Part shown: piece by piece, positions 16,007 through 25,435 of the stretch
How the letters are laid out: each line of letters begins with the position of its first letter
Position numbering within the stretch: position 1 is the stretch's first letter
From: Gammaproteobacteria bacterium
GTDB lineage: Bacteria > Pseudomonadota > Gammaproteobacteria > Steroidobacterales > Steroidobacteraceae
Direction: 5' to 3'
Assembly: GCA_025355165.1 (NCBI GenBank)
Contig: JANYAD010000047.1
Span: forward strand, 39,956-103,955
DNA length: 64,000 nucleotides
Notes under the pieces: model-generated
Seen by the model: only the letters and a program-made list of their open reading frames with translations
Database searches by the model: none
Told to the model about the DNA's origin: nothing
Position numbers and translations under genes: made by a program

Positions 16007-17719
16007 TTAATAGACCAATCCCTCGCCCTCGCCGCGAGGATCCGACGCCGCTTCGACTTTACCCGAGGCGAAGTCCCAGGTGACCACTTGCATGTTGCCC
16101 CACTGCCTTCCCGATACTTTGAGCTTGTGGCCCATGGCTTGAAGGGCCGCGATCTCATCGTCGTTCAAGGCGCCCTGTTCGTACTGGACTTCGTCCGGCA
16201 AATACTGATGGTGGTAGCGCGGGGACTTCACGACATCGGCCGCATTCATGCCACTCAAATAATTTAAAGTCCCCAGCAGCACCTGGCTGATGATGTAGCT
16301 GCCGCCCGGCGAACCGATGATCATCATACCCTTCGGCATCTCGACGAAGCTGGGGGACATGCTCGACAGAGGACGCTTGTTGGGTGCGATGGAGTTGGCC
16401 GTGTTACCGATAAGTCCGAAGACATTGGGTCTGCCGGGCTTGGTGGAAAAATCATCCATTTCGTCATTGAGCAGCACGCCGGTTCCCGGCGGCATATAGC
16501 CACTGCCGAAGAATAGATTCACGGTGATGGTGACGGCGGCACGATTTCCGGCGGCGTCGAGCACAGAAAAATGCGTTGTGTTCATGCCCTTCGGCTCCGA
16601 TTCGATCCCCGGGAGCATATCGGAAGACATGGCCTTATCGGCCCGGATACTCGTGCGCTGACCCGCGGCGTAGTCGACGCTCATCAACTGGGCAAGCGGA
16701 ATTTTGACGAAATCCGGATCCCCCAGATAGATGGCGCGATCTCGATAGGCCCGCTGCATCGCCTCGACGATGAGATGCTTGCGAGTCGTGGAATCCGCCG
16801 CCTCCAAATCGTAGCCGGCCAAAATGTTGAGCGAGTCCAGGATCGCAATCCCGCCCGAGGAGGGCGGCGGCGCCGTGACGATGCGCGCACCGCGATATTC
16901 TGCGATGAGCGGCTTGCGCTCAACGACGCGGTACGCCTTTAAGTCCTCCAGCGTCCAGATGCCGCCCCCTGCGCGCACGCCGGAGACCAACTTCGCCGCC
17001 ACCGGACCCTCGTAAAATCCCTTCGCACCTTGATTGGCGATGGCTTCCAGCGTGTTGGCCAGATCCGGCTGCCGGATCAGGGCCCCGACCTCCGGCACGT
17101 TGCCGTCGGGTGTCAAAAACGCCTTCGCCGCATCGGGCGAGCCGGCCAGCACATCGCGCTTGACCTTGATGCCGAACTGGAGGCGCGCATAGAGCGGGAA
17201 TCCTTCGCGCGCCAGGCGAATCGCCGGCTGCAGGCTCTGCTTGAGCGGCAACTTACCGTATTTGCGGGCCATATACTCAAAGGCCGCGGGCTCGCCGGGA
17301 ATGGCCGAGGAGATCGCTCCATTGGTCGAGCCGTTCTTTATGTCATTGCCCGCCTTATCCAAGTACATGTCGCGCGATGCGCCGCCGGGCGCTTTTTCCC
17401 GCGCGTCCACCATGGTTTCGAAACCGTCCGACTGCCGATGCAGCAAAAAAAACCCGCCGCCACCGAGACCCGAGCTGCTCGGTTCCACCACCGCCAGCGC
17501 CGCTGCGACCGCCACCGCCGCGTCGAAAGCGTTGCCGCCTTGACTGAGGATTTGCTGCCCGGCTTGACTCGCCAGAGGATAGGCGCTCGCGATGGCGCCC
17601 TTGTGCGCGACCGCCGGACGGGCCACGGCGAGATTGTCGGCGCGCGCCGGCGCTGCGGTGAAGACCACGGCGAGCAGAATGACCCGTGTCGCTTTGAAGG
17701 CTCGCTTGGCTGAGGACAT
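16007..17719 (-). CDS. ggt: Gamma-glutamyltransferase (glutathione hydrolase)
   Basis: Periplasmic Ntn-hydrolase that cleaves gamma-glutamyl bonds such as that in glutathione. The start at 17719 (MSSAKRAFKATRV) gives a signal peptide (VILLAVVFTAAPARA). The large subunit has ASAYPLASQAGQQILSQGGNAFDAAVA. The autoprocessing and nucleophilic Thr lies in GMNTTHFSVLDAAGNR, and GSPGGSYIISQ follows in the small subunit. It lies convergent to mutM and sits between mutM and coaD, which are neighbours in many relatives. Confidence 0.95.
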   Translation of the reverse strand: MSSAKRAFKATRVILLAVVFTAAPARADNLAVARPAVAHKGAIASAYPLASQAGQQILSQGGNAFDAAVAVAAALAVVEPSSSGLGGGGFFLLHRQSDGFETMVDAREKAPGGASRDMYLDKAGNDIKNGSTNGAISSAIPGEPAAFEYMARKYGKLPLKQSLQPAIRLAREGFPLYARLQFGIKVKRDVLAGSPDAAKAFLTPDGNVPEVGALIRQPDLANTLEAIANQGAKGFYEGPVAAKLVSGVRAGGGIWTLEDLKAYRVVERKPLIAEYRGARIVTAPPPSSGGIAILDSLNILAGYDLEAADSTTRKHLIVEAMQRAYRDRAIYLGDPDFVKIPLAQLMSVDYAAGQRTSIRADKAMSSDMLPGIESEPKGMNTTHFSVLDAAGNRAAVTITVNLFFGSGYMPPGTGVLLNDEMDDFSTKPGRPNVFGLIGNTANSIAPNKRPLSSMSPSFVEMPKGMMIIGSPGGSYIISQVLLGTLNYLSGMNAADVVKSPRYHHQYLPDEVQYEQGALNDDEIAALQAMGHKLKVSGRQWGNMQVVTWDFASGKVEAASDPRGEGEGLVY

Positions 17720-17730
17720 ATCGAGACGGA

Positions 17731-18216
17731 TCAAAGCTTGCGATGCCGTTTCAATTCGATCTCCACGATGGGATTCACGAACTCGGAGACATTGCCGCCC
17801 AGCACCGCGATTTCCCGCACCAGCGTCGATGATATGAATGTGTATTGTTCCTGCGGGGTCATGAATACCGATTCTATTTCAGGAGTGAGATGACGGCTCA
17901 TATTAGCCAGCTGAAATTCAAATTCGAAGTCCGAGACGGCGCGCAGTCCGCGCACGATGACCGACAGACCGTTTTGGCGCGCGAAATCGGTGGTGAGACC
18001 CACATAGCCCTTTACTTCTACGTTGTGCACGTCGCACAGCACCCTCCGGCACATCTCGACCCTCTGTTCCAAGGTAAACATCGGCGCCTTGTTGGGATTC
18101 GCGGCAACCGCCACCACCACGCGATCAAAGATCGAGGCGGCACGTCGTACCAGGTCGGTGTGACCGTTGGTAATGGGATCGAACGTGCCTGGGTAGGCCG
18201 CATTTCTCTTGTGCAT
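17731..18216 (-). CDS. coaD: Phosphopantetheine adenylyltransferase
   Basis: The start at 18216 gives [23 protein letters not shown], the nucleotidyltransferase signature with the TxGH-like NGH motif; the longer track start is unrelated sequence from inside rsmD. Transfers AMP from ATP to 4'-phosphopantetheine, the fourth step of CoA synthesis, complementing coaBC in this window. The family loops [20 protein letters not shown] and [10 protein letters not shown] are present. It follows the rsmD stop by two bases. Confidence 0.97.
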   Translation of the reverse strand: MHKRNAAYPGTFDPITNGHTDLVRRAASIFDRVVVAVAANPNKAPMFTLEQRVEMCRRVLCDVHNVEVKGYVGLTTDFARQNGLSVIVRGLRAVSDFEFEFQLANMSRHLTPEIESVFMTPQEQYTFISSTLVREIAVLGGNVSEFVNPIVEIELKRHRKL

Positions 18217-18218
18217 TG

Positions 18219-18803
18219 CTAATCCCGCCCGTTGACGCGAGCCAAATGATACCCCACCTCGCCCGCGGACTTCGATTTGAGCAGTTCCCAGTGAGCGGGC
18301 AAGGTAGGAACCCCCGCCGCCCGCTCGTTCTCCAAGAAGACCAAGCTTCCCACCTTCAGCCACTGCGCGGAATCGAGCCGCGGAACGTATTCCGCCAAGG
18401 AGTTGCTGCCGAAGGGGGGATCCATAAACGCAATATCGAAGGGCTTCGAGGGCGTGCGCAAGAAGCGCGCGGCGCCCATTTCCATGACCCTTGCTTTGCT
18501 CTCGCCTCCTAGCCGGACCAACTGCTCCTGCAGGGTGCGCGCGGCCGCGGGGAACTGCTCGACGAAGACAACCTCACCGGCGCCTCGAGAGAGCGCCTCG
18601 AGGCCCAACGCGCCGGAACCGGCAAACAAATCTAGGCAGCGCGCACCGGCCATCGAATGCTGCAGCCAATTGAACAAGGTTTCCCGGACTCGGTCCGGCG
18701 TCGGACGCAGGGCCGGCAGGTCAGGAAAATGGATGCGCCGGCCGCGCCAAGCGCCGGCAATAATGCGCACCGAATTGCGGCCTGACGGCGCGGGTAAATC
18801 CAT
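18219..18803 (-). CDS. rsmD: 16S rRNA (guanine-N2)-methyltransferase RsmD
   Basis: SAM-dependent methyltransferase of 16S rRNA G966. The motifs are [16 protein letters not shown] at the N-terminus, the SAM loop [18 protein letters not shown] and the catalytic FMDPPFGSN. The start at 18803 ([11 protein letters not shown]) fits the family better than the track ATG at 18827, though both are possible. It is divergent from ftsY with only ~33 bp between, so promoters overlap. Confidence 0.95.
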   Translation of the reverse strand: MDLPAPSGRNSVRIIAGAWRGRRIHFPDLPALRPTPDRVRETLFNWLQHSMAGARCLDLFAGSGALGLEALSRGAGEVVFVEQFPAAARTLQEQLVRLGGESKARVMEMGAARFLRTPSKPFDIAFMDPPFGSNSLAEYVPRLDSAQWLKVGSLVFLENERAAGVPTLPAHWELLKSKSAGEVGYHLARVNGRD

Positions 18804-18836
18804 CTTGGTAGCCACTGCCGGTATCATACCTGTCCC

Positions 18837-19802
18837 ATGACAAATGAAGCCGACAAGCCCGCCGCGCGCGGTTTTTTCAAACGCCTGCGCGCTAAGTTAA
18901 ATCAAGGCCCCGCCTGGTTGACCACAGATATCAAAGAGCTGTTGCCCGGACGCAAGATCGACGCGCAGATCCTAGACGATCTCGAGGCCCGGCTGATCAT
19001 GGCCGATGTGGGGGTCGAGGCCTCCTCGAGGATACTGGAGGAGCTGCGCCGGCGCGTGGTGCGCAAGGAGTTGAATGATGTGGATGCGCTGCTCAAGGCA
19101 TTGCAGGAAGCGATGACCGGGATCTTGAAACCCGTCGAACAGCCCTTCGTAGTCGGCGCCCACTCAAAACCTTTCGTGATTTTGGTGGTCGGTATCAATG
19201 GTGCCGGCAAGACCACGACCATCGGCAAGCTGGCGCACCGCCTGCTTGGGGAAGGCAAGACCGTCATGTTGGCGGCGGGCGATACGTTTCGCGCTGCGGC
19301 GCGCGAACAACTCGAGATTTGGGCAGAACGCAACCGTGTGCCCATCGTCGCCCAGCAATGGGGCGCCGAGCCCGCCGCCGTCATCTTCGATGCGTTGAAG
19401 GCAGCGCGGGCGCGCAACATCGACGTGCTGATCGCCGATACCGCCGGGCGGCTGCACACGCAAATACATCTCATGGAAGAACTCAAGAAAGTGAAACGCG
19501 TGCTCGAGCGCTTGGATCCCACCGCGCCTCACGAGGTGCTGCTGGTGCTGGACGGCACCATTGGCCAAAACGCCGTGGCGCAGGCGCAGGAATTCAACAA
19601 GGCCCTGGGCGTAACCGGTCTGGTCATCACCAAATTGGACGGCACCGCCAAGGGCGGCGTGGTGCTCGCCATCGCGCACCGTCTGCGGATACCTATCCGC
19701 TTTATCGGCGTCGGGGAACAGTCCGAGGATTTCGGTGTGTTCAACGCCGCGGAATTTGTGTCGGCATTGCTCAAATCGGAAACGCGCGACGCGGCCGCAT
19801 GA
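18837..19802 (+). CDS. ftsY: Signal recognition particle receptor FtsY
   Basis: 321 residues of the NG core of the SRP receptor GTPase, without the long acidic A-domain seen in E. coli. GTPase motifs: GINGAGKTTTIGKLA, AAGDTFRAAAREQL, DTAGR, and TKLDGTAKGG. It docks SRP-ribosome complexes for co-translational membrane insertion. Its stop overlaps the ftsE start (ATGA). Confidence 0.97.
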   Translation: MTNEADKPAARGFFKRLRAKLNQGPAWLTTDIKELLPGRKIDAQILDDLEARLIMADVGVEASSRILEELRRRVVRKELNDVDALLKALQEAMTGILKPVEQPFVVGAHSKPFVILVVGINGAGKTTTIGKLAHRLLGEGKTVMLAAGDTFRAAAREQLEIWAERNRVPIVAQQWGAEPAAVIFDALKAARARNIDVLIADTAGRLHTQIHLMEELKKVKRVLERLDPTAPHEVLLVLDGTIGQNAVAQAQEFNKALGVTGLVITKLDGTAKGGVVLAIAHRLRIPIRFIGVGEQSEDFGVFNAAEFVSALLKSETRDAAA

Positions 19803-20461
19803 TCCGCTTCGATCAAGTCCACAAGCGCTATCCCAATGGACGCGAGGCGTTGAACGGCGTGTCGTTCTCCATTGAGAGCGGCGCACTGACTTTTTTGACG
19901 GGACATTCGGGCGCCGGCAAGAGCAGCATCTTGAAGTTAATAGCTCTGATCGAGCGCCCGACCCGCGGCCAGGTGATCGTGAACAGCCGCAGCACGGCCG
20001 GCGTCAAGGCGCGCGCCATTCCGCAATTCCGCCGGCAAATCGGCGTGGTTTTCCAGGACCACAAGCTGTTGCATGATCGGCCGGTTGCCGACAACGTCGG
20101 TCTGCCGCTGGTCATCGCCGGAGTGGCACGGCGCGAGATCGATAAGCGCGTCAGGGCGGCGTTGGATCAAGTTGGACTGCTGGGCAAGGAGAAGTGCCTG
20201 CCATTGGAACTCTCCACCGGCGAGCAGCAGCGCGTAGGCATCGCACGGGCAGTGGTCGCGAAGCCCGCCGTGCTGATTGCGGATGAACCCACCGGTAACC
20301 TCGATCCAAAGTTGGCGCTCGAAATCATGAAGCTGTTCAAGCGCTTCAGCGAGGTGGGCGTGACGGTGGTCGTGGCCAGCCACGATCTGCACCTCATCGA
20401 TCAAGTCGGTGCCCGGCAAATCGTCCTCGCCGAAGGCCGCCTCTTAAGCGAAGCCACATGA
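19799..20461 (+). CDS. ftsE: Cell division ATP-binding protein FtsE
   Basis: 220-residue ABC ATPase with Walker A GHSGAGKSS, Q-loop VVFQDHKLL, a signature region LSTGEQQRVGIARA and Walker B VLIADEPTGNLD. The true start is at 19799; the track ORF at 19319 is a frame that runs through ftsY. With FtsX it couples the divisome to periplasmic peptidoglycan hydrolase activation. The signature Ser-Gly is replaced by Ser-Thr-Gly, as in other FtsE proteins. Confidence 0.97.
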   Translation: MIRFDQVHKRYPNGREALNGVSFSIESGALTFLTGHSGAGKSSILKLIALIERPTRGQVIVNSRSTAGVKARAIPQFRRQIGVVFQDHKLLHDRPVADNVGLPLVIAGVARREIDKRVRAALDQVGLLGKEKCLPLELSTGEQQRVGIARAVVAKPAVLIADEPTGNLDPKLALEIMKLFKRFSEVGVTVVVASHDLHLIDQVGARQIVLAEGRLLSEAT

Positions 20462-21381
20462 GCGTGGGCGCCTACTTCAACCGCCACGCGCAAGTGCTGG
20501 TGGGCTCGCTGGGCCGGGTCGTGCAACAACCCTTTGCCACCCTGATGACCATGGGGGTCATCGCCGTGGCCTTGGCACTGCCGCTGTTCTTGAGTTTACT
20601 GCTGCAAAACGCACGCATCGCCAGCGGCAATTTGAACGAGGCGTACGACTTATCGGTGTATATGGACAAAAAGGCGGGCAGCGGTCGGGCGCAGTCTCTC
20701 GCCAAGCAGCTGCGGTTGCGCAGCGACGTCGCGGCGGTGCGCATCATCAGCGCGGAGCAGGCGCTCGCGGACTTTCGCAGCGATTCCGGATTTGGCAAGG
20801 CTCTCGATGCCTTGGGCGGCGAGAATCCGCTCCCCGATACGCTGGTGGTGACGCCAAGCTTATCGGCCAGCACGCCCAAAGGGACCGAGTCTCTCAAGAA
20901 GGCCATCGCCGAGATGAACGAGGTTCAGACGGTGCAAATCGATACCGACTGGATCAAGCGACTGCACGCCCTACTCGATTTGCTCAGGCGGGTGGTGATA
21001 CTGGCGGGCGTACTTTTGGGCGTCGGTATCGTGCTCATCGTCAGCAACACCATCCGGCTCGATATTCTGAACCGTCGCGCCGAAATCGAGGTCATGAAAC
21101 TTGTGGGCGCCTCCGATGCGTTCGCAAGACGGCCCTTCCTCTACAGCGGAGTCTGGTACGGCCTGGGCGGTGGCGTCTTGGCGCTGCTCTTGGTCGGCAT
21201 CGCCTCGGCGCTGCTGGCGCGACCCGTCGCGCAGCTGGCCTTTTTGTACCACAGCGATTTTCGTTTGGAGGGCCTGAAAATGCTCGCATGCGCAGGCGTT
21301 TTGGGCCTCGCCGTGACCCTGTCCTGGGTGGGGTCTTGGCTCGCGGCCACTCGCCATATCCGAGCAATCGAACCGTTATAA
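20458..21381 (+). CDS. ftsX: Cell division protein FtsX (permease-like)
   Basis: 307 residues with four membrane helices: one near residue 30 (LMTMGVIAVALALPLFLSLLL), then a periplasmic loop of ~130 residues, then three helices with the FtsX/MacB pattern LDILNRRAEIEVMKLVGASD. It partners FtsE to control amidase activators at the septum. Its start overlaps the ftsE stop. Confidence 0.96.
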   Translation: MSVGAYFNRHAQVLVGSLGRVVQQPFATLMTMGVIAVALALPLFLSLLLQNARIASGNLNEAYDLSVYMDKKAGSGRAQSLAKQLRLRSDVAAVRIISAEQALADFRSDSGFGKALDALGGENPLPDTLVVTPSLSASTPKGTESLKKAIAEMNEVQTVQIDTDWIKRLHALLDLLRRVVILAGVLLGVGIVLIVSNTIRLDILNRRAEIEVMKLVGASDAFARRPFLYSGVWYGLGGGVLALLLVGIASALLARPVAQLAFLYHSDFRLEGLKMLACAGVLGLAVTLSWVGSWLAATRHIRAIEPL

Positions 21382-21428
21382 GTATATGTTTTTAAATACT
21401 TTGTTGGCCTAGCGAACTCCTGCCCGAA

Positions 21429-21455
21429 TTAGCACTCTAAACCCAGCAGTGCTAT
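21429..21455 (+). promoter_or_regulatory. CIRCE-like inverted repeat with an embedded -10, rpoH upstream region
   Basis: TTAGCACTC-N9-CAGTGCTAT. The CIRCE consensus bound by HrcA is TTAGCACTC-N9-GAGTGCTAA, so the left arm is exact and the right arm differs at the first and last base. TATTAT at 21454-21459 could be a -10 overlapping the right arm. It lies 50 bp before the rpoH ATG. HrcA control of rpoH is inference. Confidence 0.65.
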
Positions 21456-21504
21456 TATGAGCCCATGTTTTCGGGCGAGAATTTTGCTTGGAGGAAGGTG
21501 TTAA

Positions 21505-22371
21505 ATGACTGCTGCTCTGGTCGCTAAACAAACAGGATTGGTGTTCGCGGGCCCCGTCGGGAGCCTCGACTCTTATATAGACCGCGTCTCGCAGATTCCG
21601 GTTCTATCGAAGGACGATGAAATCGCTTTGGCGGTGAAATTTCGTTCCGAGGAGGATTTGGACGCTGCTCGGCAACTCGTGCTTTCCCATTTGCGGTTCG
21701 TGGTGCACATTGCACGCGGTTACCTAGGCTACGGTCTGCCCATGGGCGACCTGGTGCAAGAAGGCAATGTGGGTCTGATGAAGGCGGTTAAACGCTTCGA
21801 CCCCAACGTCGGCGTGCGCCTGGTGTCCTTCGCCGTGCATTGGATTCGCGCAGAGATCCACGAATATGTATTGCGTAACTGGCGCTTGGTGAAGGTCGCC
21901 ACGACCAAGTCGCAGCGCAAGCTGTTTTTCAATCTGCGCAAGATGAAGAAGAATCTGGCTTGGCTGTCCGAAGCCGAGACGGCGGCGGTCGCCCGCGATT
22001 TAGGGGTCGATGTGTCCGACGTGCGGGAGATGGAACAGCGCTTGTCCGCGCGCGATATGTCCTTTGACCCGACGCCCGAGAGCGATGAGGAAGAGGCTTA
22101 CTCGCCGGCCATGTATCTGCCGGCCAGCAACGCGGACCCTGCTATCGAAGTGGAACAGGCCGAGTGGGAAGAAGATTCGACCGATCGATTGAGCATGGCG
22201 TTGGAAAAACTGGACGAGCGTTCTCGCAGTATTTTGAAGCGCCGCTGGATGACGGATGACAAGGCGACGCTGCACGAGCTGGCCGATGAATACGGCATCT
22301 CCGCGGAACGGGTGCGCCAGGTGGAATCCAATGCCATCAGCAAGCTCAAGGGCTTGATGGCCGCGGCTTAA
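21505..22371 (+). CDS. rpoH: RNA polymerase heat-shock sigma factor sigma-32
   Basis: 288 residues. Sigma regions in order: 1.2/2.1 ([20 protein letters not shown]), 2.2 ([18 protein letters not shown]), 2.4 ([22 protein letters not shown]), the RpoH box region ([13 protein letters not shown]), and region 4.2 ([19 protein letters not shown]). Directs heat-shock transcription. A GGAGG-type site lies in GGAGGAAGGTGTTAA just before the ATG. A 12-bp stem hairpin follows at 22413. Confidence 0.97.
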   Translation: MTAALVAKQTGLVFAGPVGSLDSYIDRVSQIPVLSKDDEIALAVKFRSEEDLDAARQLVLSHLRFVVHIARGYLGYGLPMGDLVQEGNVGLMKAVKRFDPNVGVRLVSFAVHWIRAEIHEYVLRNWRLVKVATTKSQRKLFFNLRKMKKNLAWLSEAETAAVARDLGVDVSDVREMEQRLSARDMSFDPTPESDEEEAYSPAMYLPASNADPAIEVEQAEWEEDSTDRLSMALEKLDERSRSILKRRWMTDDKATLHELADEYGISAERVRQVESNAISKLKGLMAAA

Positions 22372-22412
22372 AACCCGAGGTCGTCGCTTGAAAGCCCCGA
22401 CCTAGTTGTCGC

Positions 22413-22445
22413 AGGCTTGAGCCGATTGCCCGGCGGCTCAAGCCT
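22413..22445 (+). terminator. Hairpin terminator after rpoH
   Basis: AGGCTTGAGCCG and CGGCTCAAGCCT form a perfect 12-bp stem with a 9-nt loop, ~40 bp after the rpoH stop. The following T tract is weak (TCTGGCCTT). Confidence 0.6.
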
Positions 22446-22474
22446 TCTGGCCTTATGCGCCAAGCGAGGAATAA

Positions 22475-22705
22475 ATGATTCCAGCGACACTGGGCCGCGA
22501 TCGTCACGCTGCTCATTGGTTTCTTTTATTTCTTAGCTATTTCGCGTCGGCAGCCTACGCGGCAAACATAAAATCATCGTACCGGCCACCTTATGCGAAC
22601 GCTGCTTTCTATCCCACCCGCTGGGGATGGCTTGCGCCGGTATTTGGTTTTATCTGGTATCGCGCGCGTGCTTTTCATGCGCTCTTACACGGCCAATCCG
22701 AATAA
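22475..22705 (+). CDS. Small membrane-associated hypothetical protein
   Basis: 76 residues with a hydrophobic N-terminal segment (WFLLFLSYFASAAYAA) and a second hydrophobic stretch (WGWLAPVFGFIWYR). GAGGA sits about six bases before the ATG, supporting translation. No family recognised; it could be spurious. Confidence 0.4.
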   Translation: MIPATLGRDRHAAHWFLLFLSYFASAAYAANIKSSYRPPYANAAFYPTRWGWLAPVFGFIWYRARAFHALLHGQSE

Positions 22706-22874
22706 CTCATCGGCGCGATGCTCACGGGTATCAACGTCGTGATCGGCGTCGTCGCCGTCATTGGCGTGCTGAGCGCCTCGGCTGCCTTCGATGTGAACCC
22801 TGCCGCTTGCAATGCAGCGTGCGCGGCCCTGCGTCATTCTGCTCATCAACTTCTCCGACCAAGTGAGACCCGCC

Positions 22875-23210
22875 ATGTGGGCAGTGTTGCTCTTTACATC
22901 GATCATGCTGGCGGGATGCGCTGGACAGGGCTCGCATGCGGCCTTCACCTCGCAATCGGGAGAGGCGCCCGCAACGGCGGATAATGAGGCTCAACGACTG
23001 TTGGCGGCCAAGAACCTCAACTTGAAAGTCGTGAATCAGGACGGCCAGGTATTGTACTGCCGGGCGAATCTCGTCACCGGTTCTCATATCCAACGGGACA
23101 CACGTTGCTTCACCGCCGAGCAGGTCGAAAGGATGCAGTATCAAGCGCAGCGCGACTTCGAACAATCCTCCCTGAGGCAGGGGATTCAATCTCCGGCAAA
23201 GATGCAGTAA
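22875..23210 (+). CDS. Small lipoprotein
   Basis: The internal ATG at 22875 gives a lipoprotein signal (MWAVLLFTSIMLAGC) with the lipobox Leu-Ala-Gly-Cys. The mature part (~95 aa) contains LKVVNQDGQVLYCRANLVTGSHIQRDTRCFT, a short pattern with two Cys seen in small uncharacterised proteobacterial lipoproteins. The track start at 22812 is rejected because it buries the signal peptide. Confidence 0.65.
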   Translation: MWAVLLFTSIMLAGCAGQGSHAAFTSQSGEAPATADNEAQRLLAAKNLNLKVVNQDGQVLYCRANLVTGSHIQRDTRCFTAEQVERMQYQAQRDFEQSSLRQGIQSPAKMQ

Positions 23211-23222
23211 CGCAGCAGCGTA

Positions 23223-24131
23223 TTAAATGCCGGCGCCTCCGTAAGCTACCGCCTCTCGAAAAACGTTGGCGTGCAACTGCGCGGTGCGCGCCCGCGTTGC
23301 GGCATATCCGCCCGCGAGCACCACGACCAAAGGCACGCCCCGGCGCCGCACCGCATCGATGACGAACCGTTCCCGCTGGCGAATTCCCGCCTCAGTCAGC
23401 GCCAGCTTGCCGTAGCGGTCGCCCGCTGCGACATCCACGCCGGCAAGATAAAACGCGATGTCCGGCGCGGAGCGCTCCAGGACCGCCGGTAAATGCCTTT
23501 GTAGTTCTTCAAGATATTCAGCATCACCGGCACCGTCGCGCAGCGGCACATCCAAATTCGAACGCATTTTAATGAGCGGATAATTACGTTCGCCGTGCAT
23601 CGAGAAAGTGAAGATCTCCTCTGAGCTTTCAAAAATTGCGGCGGTGCCGTTACCTTGATGCACGTCGAGATCGATGATAACCGCTCGACGAATTGCCCTA
23701 TCGGCACGCAGCTGCGCCACCGCTATCGCCACATCGTTGATCACGCAAAATCCCTCACCGTGATCGGCAAAGGCGTGATGCGTGCCGCCGGCAAGGTTGG
23801 CCGCCAGCCCCTCATCAAGGGCGGTGCGCGCCGCCAGCAAGGTTCCCGCGCAGGCCATTCGAGACCGCCGCCAAAGTGCGTCCGACCAGGGCAATCCGAG
23901 CCGTCGCGTCTCTGCCGCCGAGAGGCTGGAGGTGGCCAACTTCCACAAGTACTCCCGGGTGTGCACCAGTTCAAGGGTTGCCGTGTCGAGCGGGTCAGGT
24001 TGCAGAATGTCGCCCGGAGCGATAGTCCCTTCCGCGAGTAGCAACGACTTGAGCAAGGGATACTTGCTCATGGGGAACGGGTGGCCGGTCGGCAGCTCGA
24101 TCTCGTAACCTAAGCTATAGCAGCACTTCAT
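23223..24131 (-). CDS. Histone-deacetylase-family (acetoin utilisation-like) deacetylase
   Basis: 302 residues from the ATG at 24131 (MKCCYSLGYEIELPTGHPFPM). The family's zinc and catalytic residues are seen in THHAFADHGEGFCVINDVA (His pair) and VIIDLDVHQGNGTAAIFE (Asp and His), with AGVDVAAGDRYGKL supplying a further Asp. Bacterial members deacetylate small molecules or acetyl-lysine proteins. It lies downstream of the coiled-coil and LpxH-like genes on the same strand. Confidence 0.9.
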   Translation of the reverse strand: MKCCYSLGYEIELPTGHPFPMSKYPLLKSLLLAEGTIAPGDILQPDPLDTATLELVHTREYLWKLATSSLSAAETRRLGLPWSDALWRRSRMACAGTLLAARTALDEGLAANLAGGTHHAFADHGEGFCVINDVAIAVAQLRADRAIRRAVIIDLDVHQGNGTAAIFESSEEIFTFSMHGERNYPLIKMRSNLDVPLRDGAGDAEYLEELQRHLPAVLERSAPDIAFYLAGVDVAAGDRYGKLALTEAGIRQRERFVIDAVRRRGVPLVVVLAGGYAATRARTAQLHANVFREAVAYGGAGI

Positions 24132-24220
24132 GGTCGCCTGCTTAGTATAGCGGACCGATCGATACCTCCTGGCTCTGGGCAGCCAGCGTACCCTCTTAAG
24201 GCATCGCAAATTGCGCGGGA

Positions 24221-24619
24221 TCAGCGCGCTCGCGCATTGGCGCTTTCGAGCCTCGCAATCTTGGTCCTGATACGGGCTTTCAACTCTTCGGCACGCTCCA
24301 AGCGGTCCTGCGCCTTGGCGAGGGTGAACTCATGTGGCTTTGGCATGGCCGCGAGTGCCTGCAATTGTGCGCGCGCGGCGCGGCTCGCCTCGGACGCCTG
24401 ACGCCAATCCGATTGCAGGGCGCTTATTTGACTGTCCCAGCTTAGGTCGGCGTGGCTCATGCGCGCACGCGCCAGCCAAGATTTCGAGGCTGGGCTGCCG
24501 CGAACTTCCGATTCCCCGGCGAAGACTTCTGCCGACCCATTTGTGCCAGCTCCGTTCGCCAAGTTTTCCTGCAGCTTACGCCATGGCGAATGCCACAATT
24601 CGTTTACGTCGCGCATCAT
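24221..24619 (-). CDS. Hypothetical coiled-coil protein
   Basis: 132 residues. The C-terminal ~60 are strongly helical and charged (KAQDRLERAEELKARIRTKIARLE), likely a coiled coil. No membrane segment or motif. It starts 9 bp after the LpxH-like gene stop, so it is probably in the same operon. Confidence 0.55.
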   Translation of the reverse strand: MMRDVNELWHSPWRKLQENLANGAGTNGSAEVFAGESEVRGSPASKSWLARARMSHADLSWDSQISALQSDWRQASEASRAARAQLQALAAMPKPHEFTLAKAQDRLERAEELKARIRTKIARLESANARAR

Positions 24620-24628
24620 CCTTCCCGG

Positions 24629-25435
24629 TTAAGCGGCCTGACCGACGGGAAGCGCCATCGGCCCCGGCAGGGGTTGCTCGCGCAATTTAAGCCAATTGAT
24701 CAGGCGCAATTGCCCGTTCATGTCCTCAACCAGAGAAGAGCAGCTTTCCACCCAATCTCCGTCGTTGCAGTACAAGATTCCGTCGATGTCGCGGATTTCG
24801 GCATGATGGATGTGACCGCACACCACGGTGTCCACGCCGCGTTTTCGTGCCGCTTGGGCGACGGATTGCTCGAAGCTCCCGATGTATTGAACGGCAGTCT
24901 TGGCTTTGTGCTTCAGATACGACGACAATGACCAGTGCGGCAGGTCGAACTTGCGCCTGAACCAATTGATGTAGGGGTTCGCCGCCAGCAGGACGTCGTA
25001 AATATTACTCCCCAGTTTCGCGAGCCAAGGACTGCATTTCACTACACTGTCGAATTCATCGCCGTGCAGCACCAGCATTCGCCGACCGGCCGCACCGTGA
25101 TGAACGTACTCGCGGTGTATCTCGAGGTTGCCGAACACCGCCCCTTCAAATTCGCGGAACAGTTCGTCATGATTGCCGGGGACGAAAATCACCTTAGTGC
25201 CGCGCTTCGCCTTTCCGAGAATCGTTCGCAGCACATTATTGTGGGACTGCGGCCAGTACATGTTTTTTTTCATGCTCCACACGTCGATGATGTCGCCGAC
25301 CAAGAACAAAGTATCCATCTCGACGCGGTGCAGGAAATCCAGCAATAACTCCGCACTACAGCCTTTAAAACCCAGGTGAATGTCTGAGATGAAGACCGTT
25401 CTCAAACGCATTGGCGAGGCGCTACGCTCCGGCAT
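24629..25435 (-). CDS. LpxH-like metallophosphoesterase (UDP-2,3-diacylglucosamine diphosphatase family)
   Basis: The start at 25435 (MPERSASPMRLR) has AGGGAG seven bases upstream and replaces the longer track start. The metallophosphoesterase motifs occur in order: SDIHLG (DxH), VGDIIDVW (GD), VPGNHDE (GNHD), VLHGDEFD (HGD) and CGHIHHAE (GHxH). The length (~268 aa) and DVWSMKK after GD fit the LpxH-related COG2908 group, which may act in lipid A synthesis or be a paralogue; the exact substrate is not certain. Confidence 0.82.
   Translation of the reverse strand: MPERSASPMRLRTVFISDIHLGFKGCSAELLLDFLHRVEMDTLFLVGDIIDVWSMKKNMYWPQSHNNVLRTILGKAKRGTKVIFVPGNHDELFREFEGAVFGNLEIHREYVHHGAAGRRMLVLHGDEFDSVVKCSPWLAKLGSNIYDVLLAANPYINWFRRKFDLPHWSLSSYLKHKAKTAVQYIGSFEQSVAQAARKRGVDTVVCGHIHHAEIRDIDGILYCNDGDWVESCSSLVEDMNGQLRLINWLKLREQPLPGPMALPVGQAA

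Noticed and set aside
19319-20461. 380-aa ORF annotated through ftsE
   Set aside because: Its first part is a wrong frame of ftsY; the ftsE start is the internal ATG at 19799.
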